A DNA stretch of 64,000 nt from contig JAFEKR010000088.1 in assembly GCA_019022495.1 (NCBI GenBank), positions 1-64,000 of the forward strand. The letters are read 5' to 3'. How positions within the stretch are numbered: position 1 is the stretch's first letter; each line of letters begins with the position of its first letter. This DNA comes from Epichloe hybrida (taxonomy: Eukaryota; Ascomycota; Sordariomycetes; Hypocreales; Clavicipitaceae). The translations under genes were made by a program, and so were the position numbers. Below are positions 33,542 to 45,496 of the stretch, in pieces. Below the pieces are notes generated by a model. The model was not told where the DNA came from, made no database searches, and saw only the letters and a program-made list of their open reading frames with translations.

Positions 33542-36500
33542 ATGGCAGACATGGCTCCGTACAATACAAACGGCCCCAAGAATGGGGTTGAAACGCGGCA
33601 AACTTCCGGAGTACTGAACAATAATCTCGCTCGACCATTCACTCTACAGGAGTCATTGCCTTATTCACCACAAACCTCTACAGTACCCTTCCTACCTGGT
33701 AAGGACTTTTTTTGTTCTTGGAACTCCAGGGGATTGAAGCAACTCAATTTCAATTTGGCTGACAGAAACTGCCCAGACATCATTCCAGACCCTAATGTCG
33801 GCTCTGGGTCACCGGCTTTGGGTATCAGAGATTTATACCCGACGCAAGACTTTGATAAAGTGAATTACGAGGCAACAAACTCACCAAACGGTCCTAAGAA
33901 TCTAAAACAAACCGTTGATCATGTACTGCACGATCTGAAACCATCGAAAAGGACTCAATAGTTGGTGCAACCTCACGCGTTTACATGCTAGTTAGCAATT
34001 CTAACGTCTCGTTAGTAAATTTCCATCCGTGCCTCAAGGGAGACCGCTGAGTTCATCATCGAGCCGGCGCAAAAGCACATCCGAAAATCTGTCACCTCTT
34101 GCGAAAGCAGTATACGAGAGGGTGGGTAGTTTCTTCAAGGCGACAAAGCCAAATACTTCCAGCCCCAAAGTCGCAAACGGAGATTCAGATCGATCAAGCA
34201 ACCCCGCGTGTCACCAGACACCAACAACTCCTTCTCTGCCAAAGCCTCCCGTTCCGATCAGCAATGGAACTTTGCATCCCAGGATAGAAGTGGCTATACC
34301 TTCGAAACCTTTCGACCGTTCGTCCTACAACGAAATTCCAGACTTCGATCAGCCCGACCAGCAGAATACTGTCACTCCATCAGAGCAATTAGTCGTTGAG
34401 GCTCGACAATATACCCAAGCCCAGTTGGCATCGCAAGATTCTATCGTTGTCAAGAACCCGGATTTTCGAATCGAACTGCCCGGGGCTGGACTCAATGCTG
34501 GCGATTATATTGAGTACTCGGTCGCTCCAGACGCCCCAGAAAATCTGTCAGTCAGAAGGAAGGAAAGGGAAGCGTTTGGGGAAAACCAAGCTGTCATCGG
34601 AACAAGTCTTGATCAACGTCAACGTGGCGAGGCGGCGGTTGATGCTCTAGAAAAACTGATGCGTTCCGTATTTTCTGCCGCGGGCAGTGCCTTGGCTATG
34701 GAACCTGGGCTGGATCATGTCATTACGATAACGAATGACCAGGAAGCTGCAATGACAGCTGCAACGCAGCAGAAGATGCACACTGCACTTCAGAAAGTCA
34801 TCAGCCTGAAAAGCTTTGATTCTGTTCCTTTGGAAAACCTTCTTAGGGTGATGAAGCTCAGTGAAGCCAGCCTGAAACAAGCGGATGGTCTTGATATTCG
34901 TGTGGACGAGAGCTGGGATGAGACAGCTGTTCAAGTCTGGGTCAAGCAGCTGAATGAAGTGGAGACTGCCTTGAAATCTGCGCGAACATGCCTCAGAATA
35001 CTATCTGGCTGCCGTGAAGACAAGCAGCTGTACTCTGAAAGCATTATCACCAAGTGCGTCAACATATTCAAGGCCGTGACCGAAGACGTCGTGATGCCTT
35101 TGGTCGAGCTCCGGAATTCGGGCACCCCTGGTAGCCTTTTCAAGCTCATACAGAAGCACAAGAAAACGATTGCCTCAATCTTCGTATGCTGCCAGAAGTT
35201 GTCGGTGCTTCTGGCCGAGCTCATCACAAAAATCGAGTTATCTGAGTCCGTCATCAACACGCTCGAATTCACGGCTTCGAGGTTGATATTCGTGGAGAAT
35301 GCGTATCTCGAAAAGGACTCAGCGATCGGTTTGCAAAAATTTGATGGCATTCGCTCCGTTGCCATGGATATGCTGTGTCAGATTTTCCTGATTAAGCCTG
35401 AACAACGACAAGGAATTATTGACGACATTTTGACTTCATTGGAGAAGCTACCAGTTGGGAAGCTTAGCTCCAGACAGTTCAAGCTAGCTGATGGAGGCAG
35501 TATCCAGCCTGTATCAGCTCTCATCATGCGGCTCGTTCAAGCTAGCTCTGGGCGAGTTGGGGGCGGGGATGCCTCTGGCAAAAGCTCCAACATCCATGCT
35601 ATGAATACAGATGAACTTGGAGAAGATGAGCAAGACGAGCGACAACTACCACGAGCTCAGGTAACCGCCACAATCGTGAGCGAGGAACAGGGCGCACAGC
35701 AACCAGCTGTGGCAATCCAAGAACTGGAAGCTCTCGCAGCTCCATTGAATGATACTGCCATGCGTAATGCCTCCTATGTCATCAACTTCATCGTGAAGCG
35801 TGCTATGGGTTCCACGAAATCAGGAGATACACCGTATCGCAACCTGCTGGACCTTTTCGTGGATGACTTCACGACTTGTCTTTATCTACCTGACTGGCCG
35901 TCGGCCGAGTTGCTGCTACGATTGCTGATGGTAATGATGGTGCAGTTGTTTGAAGCACCAAAGACCGCAGCTCCCGCGAAGAACATGGCTTTGGAGCTCC
36001 TAGGAACGATGAGTGCCGCTATTTCCCGTCTTCGTTCTCATATTAAGAAAACCGCCAGCACTTTTGAAAACAGCGATGCCGGTGAATATGCGCGGTACCT
36101 TTCAGATCTTGCCACTCATTGTCTCGAGCAAAGGTGTCCCATGGAGCACATCGTTGCCTGGTCGGGACCATATCGAGGTGCTCTCGAGTATCTACAAGAA
36201 AAAAGCTCCGATGATCCGCATATATCCAGTTCTGTGACCTTTCTGGTCCTAGATTGGGCGACTAGAGTCCACACAACTTACGATAACACCCAGGATGAGG
36301 ACTCTCAGCGGAAAAGGGAGCTCGGACGCTCAGCGTATCGTTTGCGAATGATGATGGAGGATCGAACCTGGCTTTCGAGTGAATACACGTTCAAAGTCAT
36401 TCCGGCAAACGTGGCCAAATTTGCTTTTTCAATAATTGTGCTACGGTCCACCTTTTGCGAATCATTTGGCAAAATTCTCAACATTCTTCTAGGTTCTATG

Positions 36501-39248
36501 GCCAGCGACCAAGCTACAGTGCGAAGCAAAAGCTTGAAAAGTGTGAACCAAGTACTCGAGACTGATCCATCTATCCTAGATGGCGACTCAAGTGTCATTC
36601 AGCTCATCCTCGACTGTGCCAGTGACTCGTCTACCCAAGTCAGAGATTCAGCGCTTGGGTTATTGGGTAGCTGCATTAGCATGCGACCCGTCTTGGAACC
36701 ATCGCTGATGCCCAAGATCATAGACCGGTTCCAGGACGCCGGTGTTGGCGTGCGAAAGCGAGCAATGAAACTGGCTCGTGATATCTATTTGCGGAACCGG
36801 AGCAAAGTCTTACGGAGTGCCATTGCGAATGGTCTCTTGCGTCGAGTTCAAGATCCGGACGAAGGTGTACGCGATCTAGCTCGGCAAATGATTGAAGAGG
36901 TTTGGTTTGCACCATTTTATGCCCACGAGAACACTGCTAGCTTCGAAACCTCTCTCTCGGAACATGTTGCACTGATCATACAGACTGTCAAGGGTGGCAC
37001 CGTGACAGAGGTTCTGGATAAAGTTTTTCAGACAATTCTCAAGCCTCAGAACAAGCCTCCCGAGGGCCAAGGCCCATTTGGTGTTTGTTCGCGACTCGTT
37101 GGGACCATGTTTGGGTTAATCGACAACCCAGAATCAGAAAATGCCAGTGTGCCTTGTGGCCGTGACGCCCTTCAGGTGCTTACAATCTTTGCAAAAGCTG
37201 ACCCGAAGCTGTTCAGTCTGGAGCAGATCAGACTTTTGAAATCGCAACTTGCCAGTTTCACCGGGGCTGAAGAATTGGCAGCGTTTAGAGCGGTAACCGT
37301 TATTTACAAACGGGTATTACCGCAGCTTCCCACCGTTCACAAAGAATTTCTTGCTGAGGTGAGACTGCAACTTCTTAAAGGCATCGGGAAAATCTCGTCT
37401 CGGGGAGCACTCGATGACTTGATTGCATGTGCACATACGGTTTGTGAGCTGCTCAAAGATTTCGCGCCTCTGGGCAATCTCGTCGCGTCCAGTTTGATGG
37501 CAATCCAGCGACTGACCAAGGCACCGCTCGACGCCAAACGGCTCAATCTCCTCGCTGCATATTCCATTATTGTTGGTAGCGTCGGCAAACATTGTGATCT
37601 GGACAAACAGGTTCAAATTTTCAGAGATAAATTCCCCGGCTGGAAAGGTGACTCGGTACCCAAATTAATCGTGGACATTTTGTCTCCATTTGCCTCACCT
37701 CAACAGTCATTGGAAGCTCGAAAGGCATCCATCGAGGCCATCGGGCTTGTTTGCCAGTCCTGGCCTCGCAACTATGTACTGGCCAAGGTTTACACTGCTT
37801 TCCAACAAGTCTTCCAAGACAAGGTTCCCATTCTGGAAACCATGATTCTGCGATCTTTTAAAGAATTTCTCGTTACGGAAGAAAAGAGATCCGAAGCAGC
37901 CGCAGAAGATTCCACGAAAGAGGAAAAGAAGGAATTGACTGTTATGGGAGGCACCAATTTTGACGATGTTGCTAGTGCCACTACGCAGCGGTTTCTCAAA
38001 GACATCACTCGGATCGCGTTGTCTAGCCAAGATGAACATGCCTTTTTGGCCATGGAAGTTCTCGGCAGCATCAATCGCCAAGGCTTGACGCATCCGAAGG
38101 AAACGGGTGTAACCTTGATCACCCTCGAGACGTCTGCTAACAGAAAAATCGCTGAACTTGCGTACTTGGAACACCGATCTCTTCACGAGAAACACGAGAC
38201 TGTGCTAGAAAGGGAATACGTCAAGGCTGTACAGTCTGCGTACAACTATCAACGTGATGTCGTCAAGGATTCACATGGTGCCACCATGGACCCGTTCCAG
38301 TCAAAGCTTCATTTGCTGATGGAAGTTTTGAAGATTAGCAAGATGAAGAATCGGCAACGGTTCCTGGAAAAGTTTGTTGGCCAGGTAGATTTTGACCTGG
38401 CGAGGCTGAATGCTAACGAGAACATGCCACATCATGTCGACTTTTCACGCTTCATTGCAGAAAATCTAGCCTTTTTCGAATACCAAACTGTGGGAGAGCT
38501 TCAGACTACAGTCAACAAGATTGAGAAAATTGTAGCCGGCACAGGAGCTGCGGTCGCTCAAGCAATAGAATATGAGCTGTTCAATGTTCGTATGGATCTC
38601 GATCAGCCAGAACAACCGGCACCCGCAGTTGCGCCGGACTCAGTGACGGCTGTGTCAACAGAAGGAGCATTTGTCGAACCACCAGCCGAGGCATCAGCTT
38701 CCACTGCTGCAGCTCCTGTACTGTCAGTGGAACCGCAACGACTACGCCAACTGACTGCTGGATCTATCATTCTTCTCTCACTTTGGGAGGTACGAACACA
38801 TTTGCGCAGATTTTTCGGTATGGGAACGAATCGCCACGACAATCGTGCCAAAGCCTTGGCCAAGGACCTAAACAAGATGCCCGTGAAGGCGCAGGGTGTG
38901 CACGGCGAGAGAGTTTGGGAAGAAATTGAGTCTCACATGAGCGGGCTATCCAGCCAGGAAACCATGGCACAAAAGTGCAAGGCATTCGTGGAACTGATGA
39001 ACGTCGACAAGGAGTTCAAAGTGGTGAATGAAGAAGACGAGATGGAGATGGACGGACCGAGCACACCAGGCGAGGGAGAAGAGGATGACGAGAGTGGTGA
39101 GAGAGGCCGCAAAAGAAAAGCGGCTGGGACGCCAGGAGGAAGAAAGAAGAGAGCGCGGTCAAACTCACAGCAGCCGCGCAAAAGAGGAAGACCACCCAAA
39201 CAAAACGCGGATAGTGATGAAGGAGACGCAGACGGAGACTGGGTTTGA
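33542..39248 (+). CDS. SCC2: cohesin loader SCC2 / Mis4 / Nipped-B
   Basis: HEAT-repeat subunit of the Scc2-Scc4 complex that loads cohesin on chromatin. Three exons: 33542-33698, 33777-33960, 34016-39248; 1857 residues. The N-terminal Scc4-binding part reads ARPFTLQESLPYSPQTSTV, then after intron 1 DIIPDPNVGSGSPAL. Its acceptor (AG 33775-33776) was chosen because it keeps both frame and this conserved join. Intron 2 restores TQYKFPSVPQGRPLSSSSS. The body is helical repeats (LILDCASDSSTQVRDSALGLLG and similar), and the C-terminal domain contains LWEVRTHLRRFFG and QKCKAFVELMNVDKEF. The extreme C terminus is basic, with an AT-hook-like core KRGRPPK, then an acidic end. Confidence 0.94.
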
Positions 39249-39400
39249 AGGGAAGAAGACAAACCAAACACGTTTAAATAAGACGATATATGGGGGGATG
39301 GATCATCGACGGTTTATGATGTGCACATGTGGGTAGATGATGATGTTCATGACAAGGCGATAGTAACTATATGGGCCCATCTAAAGAGGATGAGGGAGCG

Positions 39401-39449
39401 GCGGAGTGGGCGGAGTGGGCGGAGTGGGCGGCGTTGGGCGGCGTTGGGC
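39401..39449. repeat. GCGGAGTGG/GCGGCGTTGG minisatellite
   Basis: Five consecutive 9-10-nt G-rich units downstream of SCC2. Confidence 0.85.
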
Positions 39450-40131
39450 AGATACGTGCTCTTTTTCAGAAACGGGACCGACTGTATACTATCACACAAT
39501 AACTTGACGTCAATCATTGATACCCCCTAGGTTATTTTACAAATCTACGTGCCCCAGTTTTTCGTTCCTCTCTAGCAGCTGTAATCAGCTATAAGTACGG
39601 ATCAATACTATTATTATTAAAGAGCTACAAGGAAAATGGACAGGGTATATAGCGCTATGAAAGAACACATCCGTTTCTATAGGTTATTAGTAATAAAAGG
39701 TACCTTTTAATCTTAGCCCCTGTCTCCCTTATTTCTAAAATAATTCAGGGGGTGTACGGATTACGGACCGACGGACCGTACATGTAGTGTACAAAAGACG
39801 CAAAAGACGCAAAAGACGACTGGAGGCGCATGCGGGCTGGATGCAAGCCACCAACGTGCAGAGCAGTGGTTGGGTTGGCTGACGACTTGATCTCGAAGGA
39901 TCTCAAAGGAGGCAGCAGCCACATGCACTTTGCACCACGTTGTGTGCCGGCGCTGAACGGGCTTGGCTAGATGTATGTGCCTAGCATGCATACCTCGCCT
40001 GCTCGTTTCTAGTCCGTACATGTAAAAAACCCAAAAGACAAGCAGATGATACTGGCACGGAGTCAAAGCGGAGGAGGAGCAGGGACGGACCCGTCTGTTC
40101 TGGAATGAGCTGCCAAATTGACCACTCGCTC

Positions 40132-40171
40132 CCTCTGGTCCTCTGGTCCTCTGGTCCTCTGGTCCTCTGGT
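40132..40171. repeat. CTCTGGTC octanucleotide repeat
   Basis: About five perfect copies of an 8-nt unit in non-coding DNA. Confidence 0.9.
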
Positions 40172-41153
40172 ACGGACTAATTTTGGGCTTTGGGCTCGTT
40201 TGTTGTCCCACGCACAGTCACTGCCCAACAAAAAAACAACCTTGTTGTTGGCATCAGTGACACTCGCCACTCGCCATTCGCCATCGCATCGGCTCGGTGA
40301 AGCCTGGACGCGTTAATATCGAAGCAAGGCGCTCAACCCCGTCCATTTTCAGTCACCAGCCTCGATCCTGACGCAGCTCTTTTGTACTCCGTACGCTTGC
40401 CATATGGGTTTCGAGGGCGAGTTATTTATTCATAGGCGAATCTTGACGACGTGCCAAAGCAGCCAGGGAAAGCAGCCAGGGACAGGAAAGGACCAGACAT
40501 TTCCCCATCTCTGTCAACATGACTTCTTGTAAGTAATGCTTCTTGTTTGTGTTTTTTGCCTTCTCAATTCATCACATCATTGTCACTATCACCCTCACCC
40601 CTTTCCCTCTCCTTGGTCCGTCGTCGTCGTCGTTGTCACTTGCAGCAAGCCACACAGTGCCTCGTCCAAGGTTCGACAAAAATCGATGCCATCAAAGCCA
40701 AGTAATTCACTCAACAAGTCATCACGTTTGCGGTGGCTTTTACAATGAACACGGCAAGGGCTACAAGGGCCCTCGGATGCGGTGCCAAACTCATCTTCAC
40801 TCAACTCGTCCTTCATGCACTCGACCGGCCATCATCGAGCACAGCCTCATTGACAACGGTGCAAACATGACCCGTTCATCACCCGCATGTTCTTGACGGC
40901 ATGCAAGAACAAGCATTGGGCCCTGTTCGTCCCAGTATTTCCCACACAGAGTCGGTCGGTGTCGCTGCGGATCGTGGTTCATGGCCCCTCGAGTTTCTGG
41001 TCTCAGGATCCCTGAACAAGACAGAACCCGAAATCTTTGGGGAAATTTCGACTTTATTTTTATTTCCCAACCTCCCTCCATTCTGTATACCTTTTATTCT
41101 CCGGCCCTCTTTACACTGGCGCATGGCTAACAGTTGTTGCGACTTTAATCGCC

Positions 41154-43025
41154 ATGGTAGTCAATCATTTCAAGAACAAGCGCGCGGCGCACACCATTCA
41201 TCGATCCCAAGCCGATCAGTGGAACCCTTTCCGTCACGTATCTTGGGGCAACCGTGACAAGCGTCGAGAAACATGGGCCGGGGGACAGTTGGAAGCACAG
41301 GATGGGCACAACAACGGCGAAGGACTCACCCACGCAGTCACGGCACCGACACCAAGCAGTGCAATGCCCGGCAACCCCCCTTCGAATGCCGACACTGTGA
41401 CCAGCCTTGGAAAGGGAAGCGACGAGGCGAACAGAAGTAGAGGTACCACCAACCTGCCAACAAGCGAAAGTGCCGCGCGCGATCGTTGTCTGGGAGATGG
41501 CGAGGCGGGGAAACTCAGAAATCGGAAAATGGATGATGATGGGTTCAGAACGGATGGCTCGCCTGTCGGCCTAGAACCAGAACCACCCACTTCTCCCGAT
41601 GATAACAATGGAAAAAAGAAGGAAAAAAGGAGGGCCTCATTCGCCATGTTCAGCCCAAGGAGCCCTTTACCGTGGCAAATCAGCTGCAGCGTACCTTTTT
41701 GAATTCGTGGATCAACATACTCATTCTCGCTGCACCCGCCGGCATCGCCATGAAATACGCCAACGTCAGCGGCATTGTGGTTTTCGTCATCAACTTCATA
41801 GCCATCATTCCCTTGGCAGCCATGCTCAGCTACGCCACCGAAGAAGTCGCCCTGCGCACGGGTGAAACTCTCGGTGGTCTTATCAATGCTACCTTTGGAA
41901 ATGCTGTCGAGCTCATCGTTGCCATCATTGCCCTGGCTGATGGTAAGGTGGCCATTGTTCAGACATCTCTGATTGGATCCATCCTTTCCAACTTGCTTCT
42001 CGTCATGGGCTTTTGCTTCTTCTTTGGCGGCTTGCGAAGACCGGAGCAACATTTCAACCACACTGTTGCCCAGACGGCTGCCTCTTTGCTTGCCCTCGCC
42101 GCCGCATCAGTCATTGTCCCATCTGTTTTTGAAAAGGCAGCCCCCCGGGTGGGCCAGGACGATATTGCCAAGATGTCCAGAGGCACTTCCATTATCCTCC
42201 TCATCGTGTACAGCGCCTACCTGTTCTTCCAGCTCAAAACACACCAGGCCGTTTTCAACGAAGAGAGCCAGAAGGTTGCAGCAAAACCCTGGTCTCACAG
42301 AGGCATTGGCGACGGAGCAGTCAAACAGGGCTTAGCCATGCCAAGCGCACTCATGGGTTATGCAATAACTGACAAGGACGAGAACCAGCGCCTGTCCAGG
42401 ATGCTCATGAACCAGCGCCTTTTGGAGGCCGAGGAAGACGATGAGGCCGAGGATCCTCAGCTGCACTTCTTTGTGGCTTTGGCTACACTAACCGTGTCTA
42501 CCGTCATCATAGCATTCTGTGCCGAGGCATTAGTTTCATCGGTGGAAGCCGTGACTGCGAATGGAGGTCTCAGTGAAGAGTTCGTAGGTTTGATCCTGTT
42601 GCCGATTGTCGGAAATGCCGCCGAGCATGCAACTGCGGTTACCGTTGCTATCAAGGACAAGATGGACCTTGCGATTGGCGTCGCAGTTGGTTCTAGTATG
42701 CAGGTTGCCTTGTTTCTAATCCCTCTCCTGGTTGTTATTGGCTGGTGCATGGGCAACCAGAACATGGATCTGAGCTTCGACCTGTTCCAAGTAGCAGTCA
42801 TGTTTGTGGCCGTCTTGCTGACCAACTATCTGATCGGCGATGGCAAGAGTCACTGGTTGGAAGGATTTCTGCTAATTTGTCTCTATGCTATCATTGCTGT
42901 CTGCGCTTTCTGTGAGTGTGGCCCCTTTTTTCTTGCGTCCGTTTCATCATTGCAAGCCGCTGACAATCTCGTGCACAGGGTATCCCGACAGCGAACTTGA
43001 CATGGCCAACGGCAGGACTGGCTAA
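41154..43025 (+). CDS. VCX1: vacuolar Ca2+/H+ exchanger (CAX/VCX1 type) with an apparent 1-nt frameshift
   Basis: Antiporter that moves cytosolic Ca2+ into the vacuole. The transmembrane body (frame from about 41630 to 42911, then exon 42979-43025 ending WYPDSELDMANGRTG) is typical: VQPKEPFTVANQLQRTFLNSW leads into ~11 hydrophobic segments with the two ion-binding repeats GNAVELIVAI and GNAAEHATAV. The cytosolic N-terminal part (MVVNHFKNKRAAH..., Ser/Thr/Pro-rich) is open in a different frame from ATG 41154 to beyond 41640. The body frame has stops at 41600-41605, so the two join only if one base is gained between 41606 and 41635, where two A6 runs sit (41612-41617, 41623-41628). No convincing intron can do this. 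It is either a sequencing error or a broken allele. With the shift the protein would have about 601 residues. The start is less certain than the body. Confidence 0.85.
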
Positions 43026-43469
43026 AAGTTCTCACGTGTAACTTTGCGGCTATATGTATGGCGTTTTGGTTCTGGTCATAGCCGAGGATGGAAGAATAAC
43101 CATTCACGTACAGCTCACTTGCGTCGTTTTCTTTGTTTCTTTTTTTTTTTCCCCCCCCCTTCTCCGTAAGCTTCCGCATTTAAAACGGAAATCTACGTTG
43201 TTACTTGTACGGCCAACGCTGCCCCTTTCCATTTTTTAATTTCCTGTCTTAATTTCGTATTTCGCATACTTTTCAAAAGACCACTACCTACTTATCACGT
43301 CGTGTCCTTCTTCCCCAGCCATGACATTTGTCCGTGCAACAGTTTCTTCGTGGTCATCTTGTACATTATATAGCGCCTGGCTTCAGCTCTTTGAATGAGA
43401 GGGAAGGGAAGCAAGTTATATACTCTAGCGTTGACAGACTACTAGTGCTGTGAGCAATTTAAACCAAAG
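43026..43469. other. convergent 3' intergenic region
   Basis: 444 bp between the exchanger (+) and the dehydrogenase (-); pyrimidine-rich around 43135-43160. Holds both 3' UTRs, no gene seen. Confidence 0.45.
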
Positions 43470-44465
43470 CTACGTATTACAAGGACCACGTCCCGAGTTC
43501 ATTCTCAGTCCAGTCCCATAGTTCCTTTGCCAATCCTCATTACGCGCCAGCCTACCAGCTTTCCCCGGCACCCCAACCGGCTCATAGTACTCTCCGCTGT
43601 CGATATTGGAGGTCGCAACCGAGGCCCAGAGCTGGTTCTTGGCCCCTTGGTTGACGGGTGTAAACCAGTAGTTTGCAATGGGCGACAGAAGCCTCGCCAT
43701 CAACGGCGCACCAGACATGCTGTTGACCAGATTCGTCCTGACGACGCCCGGATGCACGGAGACGACGGTCAAGCCGGGGTGACGAGCGGCAAGCTGTCGC
43801 GCGAACAAGACATTGGCCAGCTTGCTCTGGCCATACCTCTCAAAGGGCTTCATGTCGGCGGCCGTCGTCTTGAGCGAATCGAAGCGGATGCCCTGCTTGG
43901 GGGCCAGGAAGTGCGCGACCCTCGAGCTCAGCACGACGACTCGCACATCTGCGCCGTCCCGGGCCGCCGCCGACCTTTGCAGGGTCGGGAGGAGGAGCTT
44001 GGTGAGCAGGGCGTGGCCCATGTGGTTTGTGCCGAACTGGACCTCGTAGCCGTCCTCGGTGACGGCGGGCGCGGCGGCCATGATTCCCGCGTTGAGCATG
44101 AGAATGTCCAGCCGGTCGGACTCGGTGGTGAATCTCTGGGCGGCGCGCTTGACCGACGCGAACGAGGTCAGGTCCAGCTCGAGGACGAGGATTCTGACCG
44201 AGGCACTGGCGTCGGCGTCGGCGTCGGGGTTGAGGGCGGCGTGTATCTCGTCGACTACTTTCTGCGCGGCGGCGGCGTTGCGAGCAGCGAGCCAGATCTG
44301 CTTGGGGCCGTGCTTTGCGAATTCGCAGATGGTTTGCTTGCCGAGGCCGTTGTTGGCGCCCGTGACGAGGATGACTTTGCCTTGCAGGGAGGGTATGTCG
44401 GTAGAGGGGTCGAAGGGGATGGAGGCCTTGTCCGGGGTCATGAGCTTGAGGATGGACGACGACAT
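43470..44465 (-). CDS. short-chain dehydrogenase/reductase (retinol dehydrogenase-like), C terminus apparently frameshifted
   Basis: NAD(P)-dependent oxidoreductase of unknown substrate. Single exon, 331 residues from ATG 44465. SDR motifs: cofactor loop TGANNGLGKQ, LNAGIM (NAG), catalytic Ser in VVVLSSRVAHF, and the YxxxK pair in RYGQSKLANVLFAR, then HPGVVRTNL. Family proteins end with an Asp/Trp-rich tail of the LWDWTENEL kind. That tail is encoded here, but in another frame: after LARNED the sequence reads GATTGG where one extra T (near 43531-43534) would lead into it, ending at a stop at 43477. As it stands the last ~15 residues are unrelated (ending RGPCNT). The catalytic core is intact either way. 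Confidence 0.87.
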   Translation of the reverse strand: MSSSILKLMTPDKASIPFDPSTDIPSLQGKVILVTGANNGLGKQTICEFAKHGPKQIWLAARNAAAAQKVVDEIHAALNPDADADASASVRILVLELDLTSFASVKRAAQRFTTESDRLDILMLNAGIMAAAPAVTEDGYEVQFGTNHMGHALLTKLLLPTLQRSAAARDGADVRVVVLSSRVAHFLAPKQGIRFDSLKTTAADMKPFERYGQSKLANVLFARQLAARHPGLTVVSVHPGVVRTNLVNSMSGAPLMARLLSPIANYWFTPVNQGAKNQLWASVATSNIDSGEYYEPVGVPGKAGRLARNEDWQRNYGTGLRMNSGRGPCNT

Positions 44466-45496
44466 GATGGTTGGAGATGTTGCGCGTTGACTCTTTTTTT
44501 TTTTTCTCTCGTTCAGACACGTTATATTTGATGAGGCAGGATTTGGATGGAGGATGTAAATAAGAATGACGACGGACGGACGGACGGACGGACGGCCTTG
44601 AGCAAGCAAGGCAAACAAGCAAAGCAAGCGACTTAATACCCTGCCCGCCCTACTTTCTTCGGACTTCCCGGGAAGTTTAAGTAACCAGCCAATTCCGTTG
44701 CGAAGAGGACTCTTGTTTCATCGTGCGCCTTTGTCATTTTCCGTCGTTACTTTTGGTTCGCACTGTCTGTTTCAAAGAATGGCACATCACTACGGAGTAC
44801 GGAGTATAGACTTTGTGCCGAAAACGGCTTCGGCAACCACGGACGGCTTCCCGAGATGTTTGGGACAGCCATGGCCCATGGGATCTTGCGAATTTTGTCA
44901 TGATGGAATTAAACTCGTCGGACACCATTTGCAAGTCTGCTCAGTTCATGACGAGGTCGGAAAAAAAAAAGGGGTAGATTCCCAACGTTGCGTCTTTTCC
45001 CACCACTGCGCAGCAGCAAGAACAAGAAACTTTCATCTTCCATGACGTTCGCGGGGACGTGCATGGTTACGTTGACGGTGACGGGTGACGATGACTTGGC
45101 GAGATACACCCCACTGTACTGTACTATCCCGGTCAACAGGTGGTGTCGGCGGTGTGAAACAAAACCCCGCCCCCGCTTTTCAAGAACACAGGCCCCTTCC
45201 AGTAGTCCGTACCCAACTTGGAGATCTTGATGCCGCCAAAGCAGGCTGTTGAGGGTTTGAGTCCTCCGTTACGCTCTGATTGTGGGGGAAAAAAAAAAAA
45301 AAAAAAAAAAAAAAAAGGTAGTAAAGGAAAGTGGCTCCGATGATCGTGATGAACACAGAAGTGTCTGGGGTGTCCTGAAGTGTGAACAATACAATACAAC
45401 ATGGATTGGGAAGTAGAGAGAAAGTTAATAGCCAAACGTGGATGAGTGACTTTTGGAAAGGTACGGGGTGAATCTTGGGATGAGGCTATCCTAATC
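44466..45496. other. non-coding region with ACGG repeat, GTAC motif and A28 tract
   Basis: Contains a (CGGA)n microsatellite at 44571-44595, an overlapping double TACGGAGTACGGAGTA motif at 44791-44806 and an A28 tract at 45289-45316. No supported gene. Confidence 0.45.

Larger units (their letters stand above)
39249..41153. other. 1.9-kb non-coding region with short tandem repeats, upstream of the Ca2+/H+ exchanger
   Basis: Contains 9-10-nt GCGGAGTGG-type units at 39401-39449, an AT-rich stretch at 39530-39750, a CTCTGGTC octamer repeat at 40132-40171 and a GTACTCCGTAC motif at 40384-40394. An ATGACTTCTT-GTAAGT string at 40519 looks like a small upstream exon, so part of 40.5-41.15 kb may be a spliced 5' leader. 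Confidence 0.45.

Noticed and set aside
44698..45045. 115-codon plus-strand frame upstream of the dehydrogenase
   Set aside because: Contains the GTACGGAGTAC double motif and no recognisable domain; no splice support.
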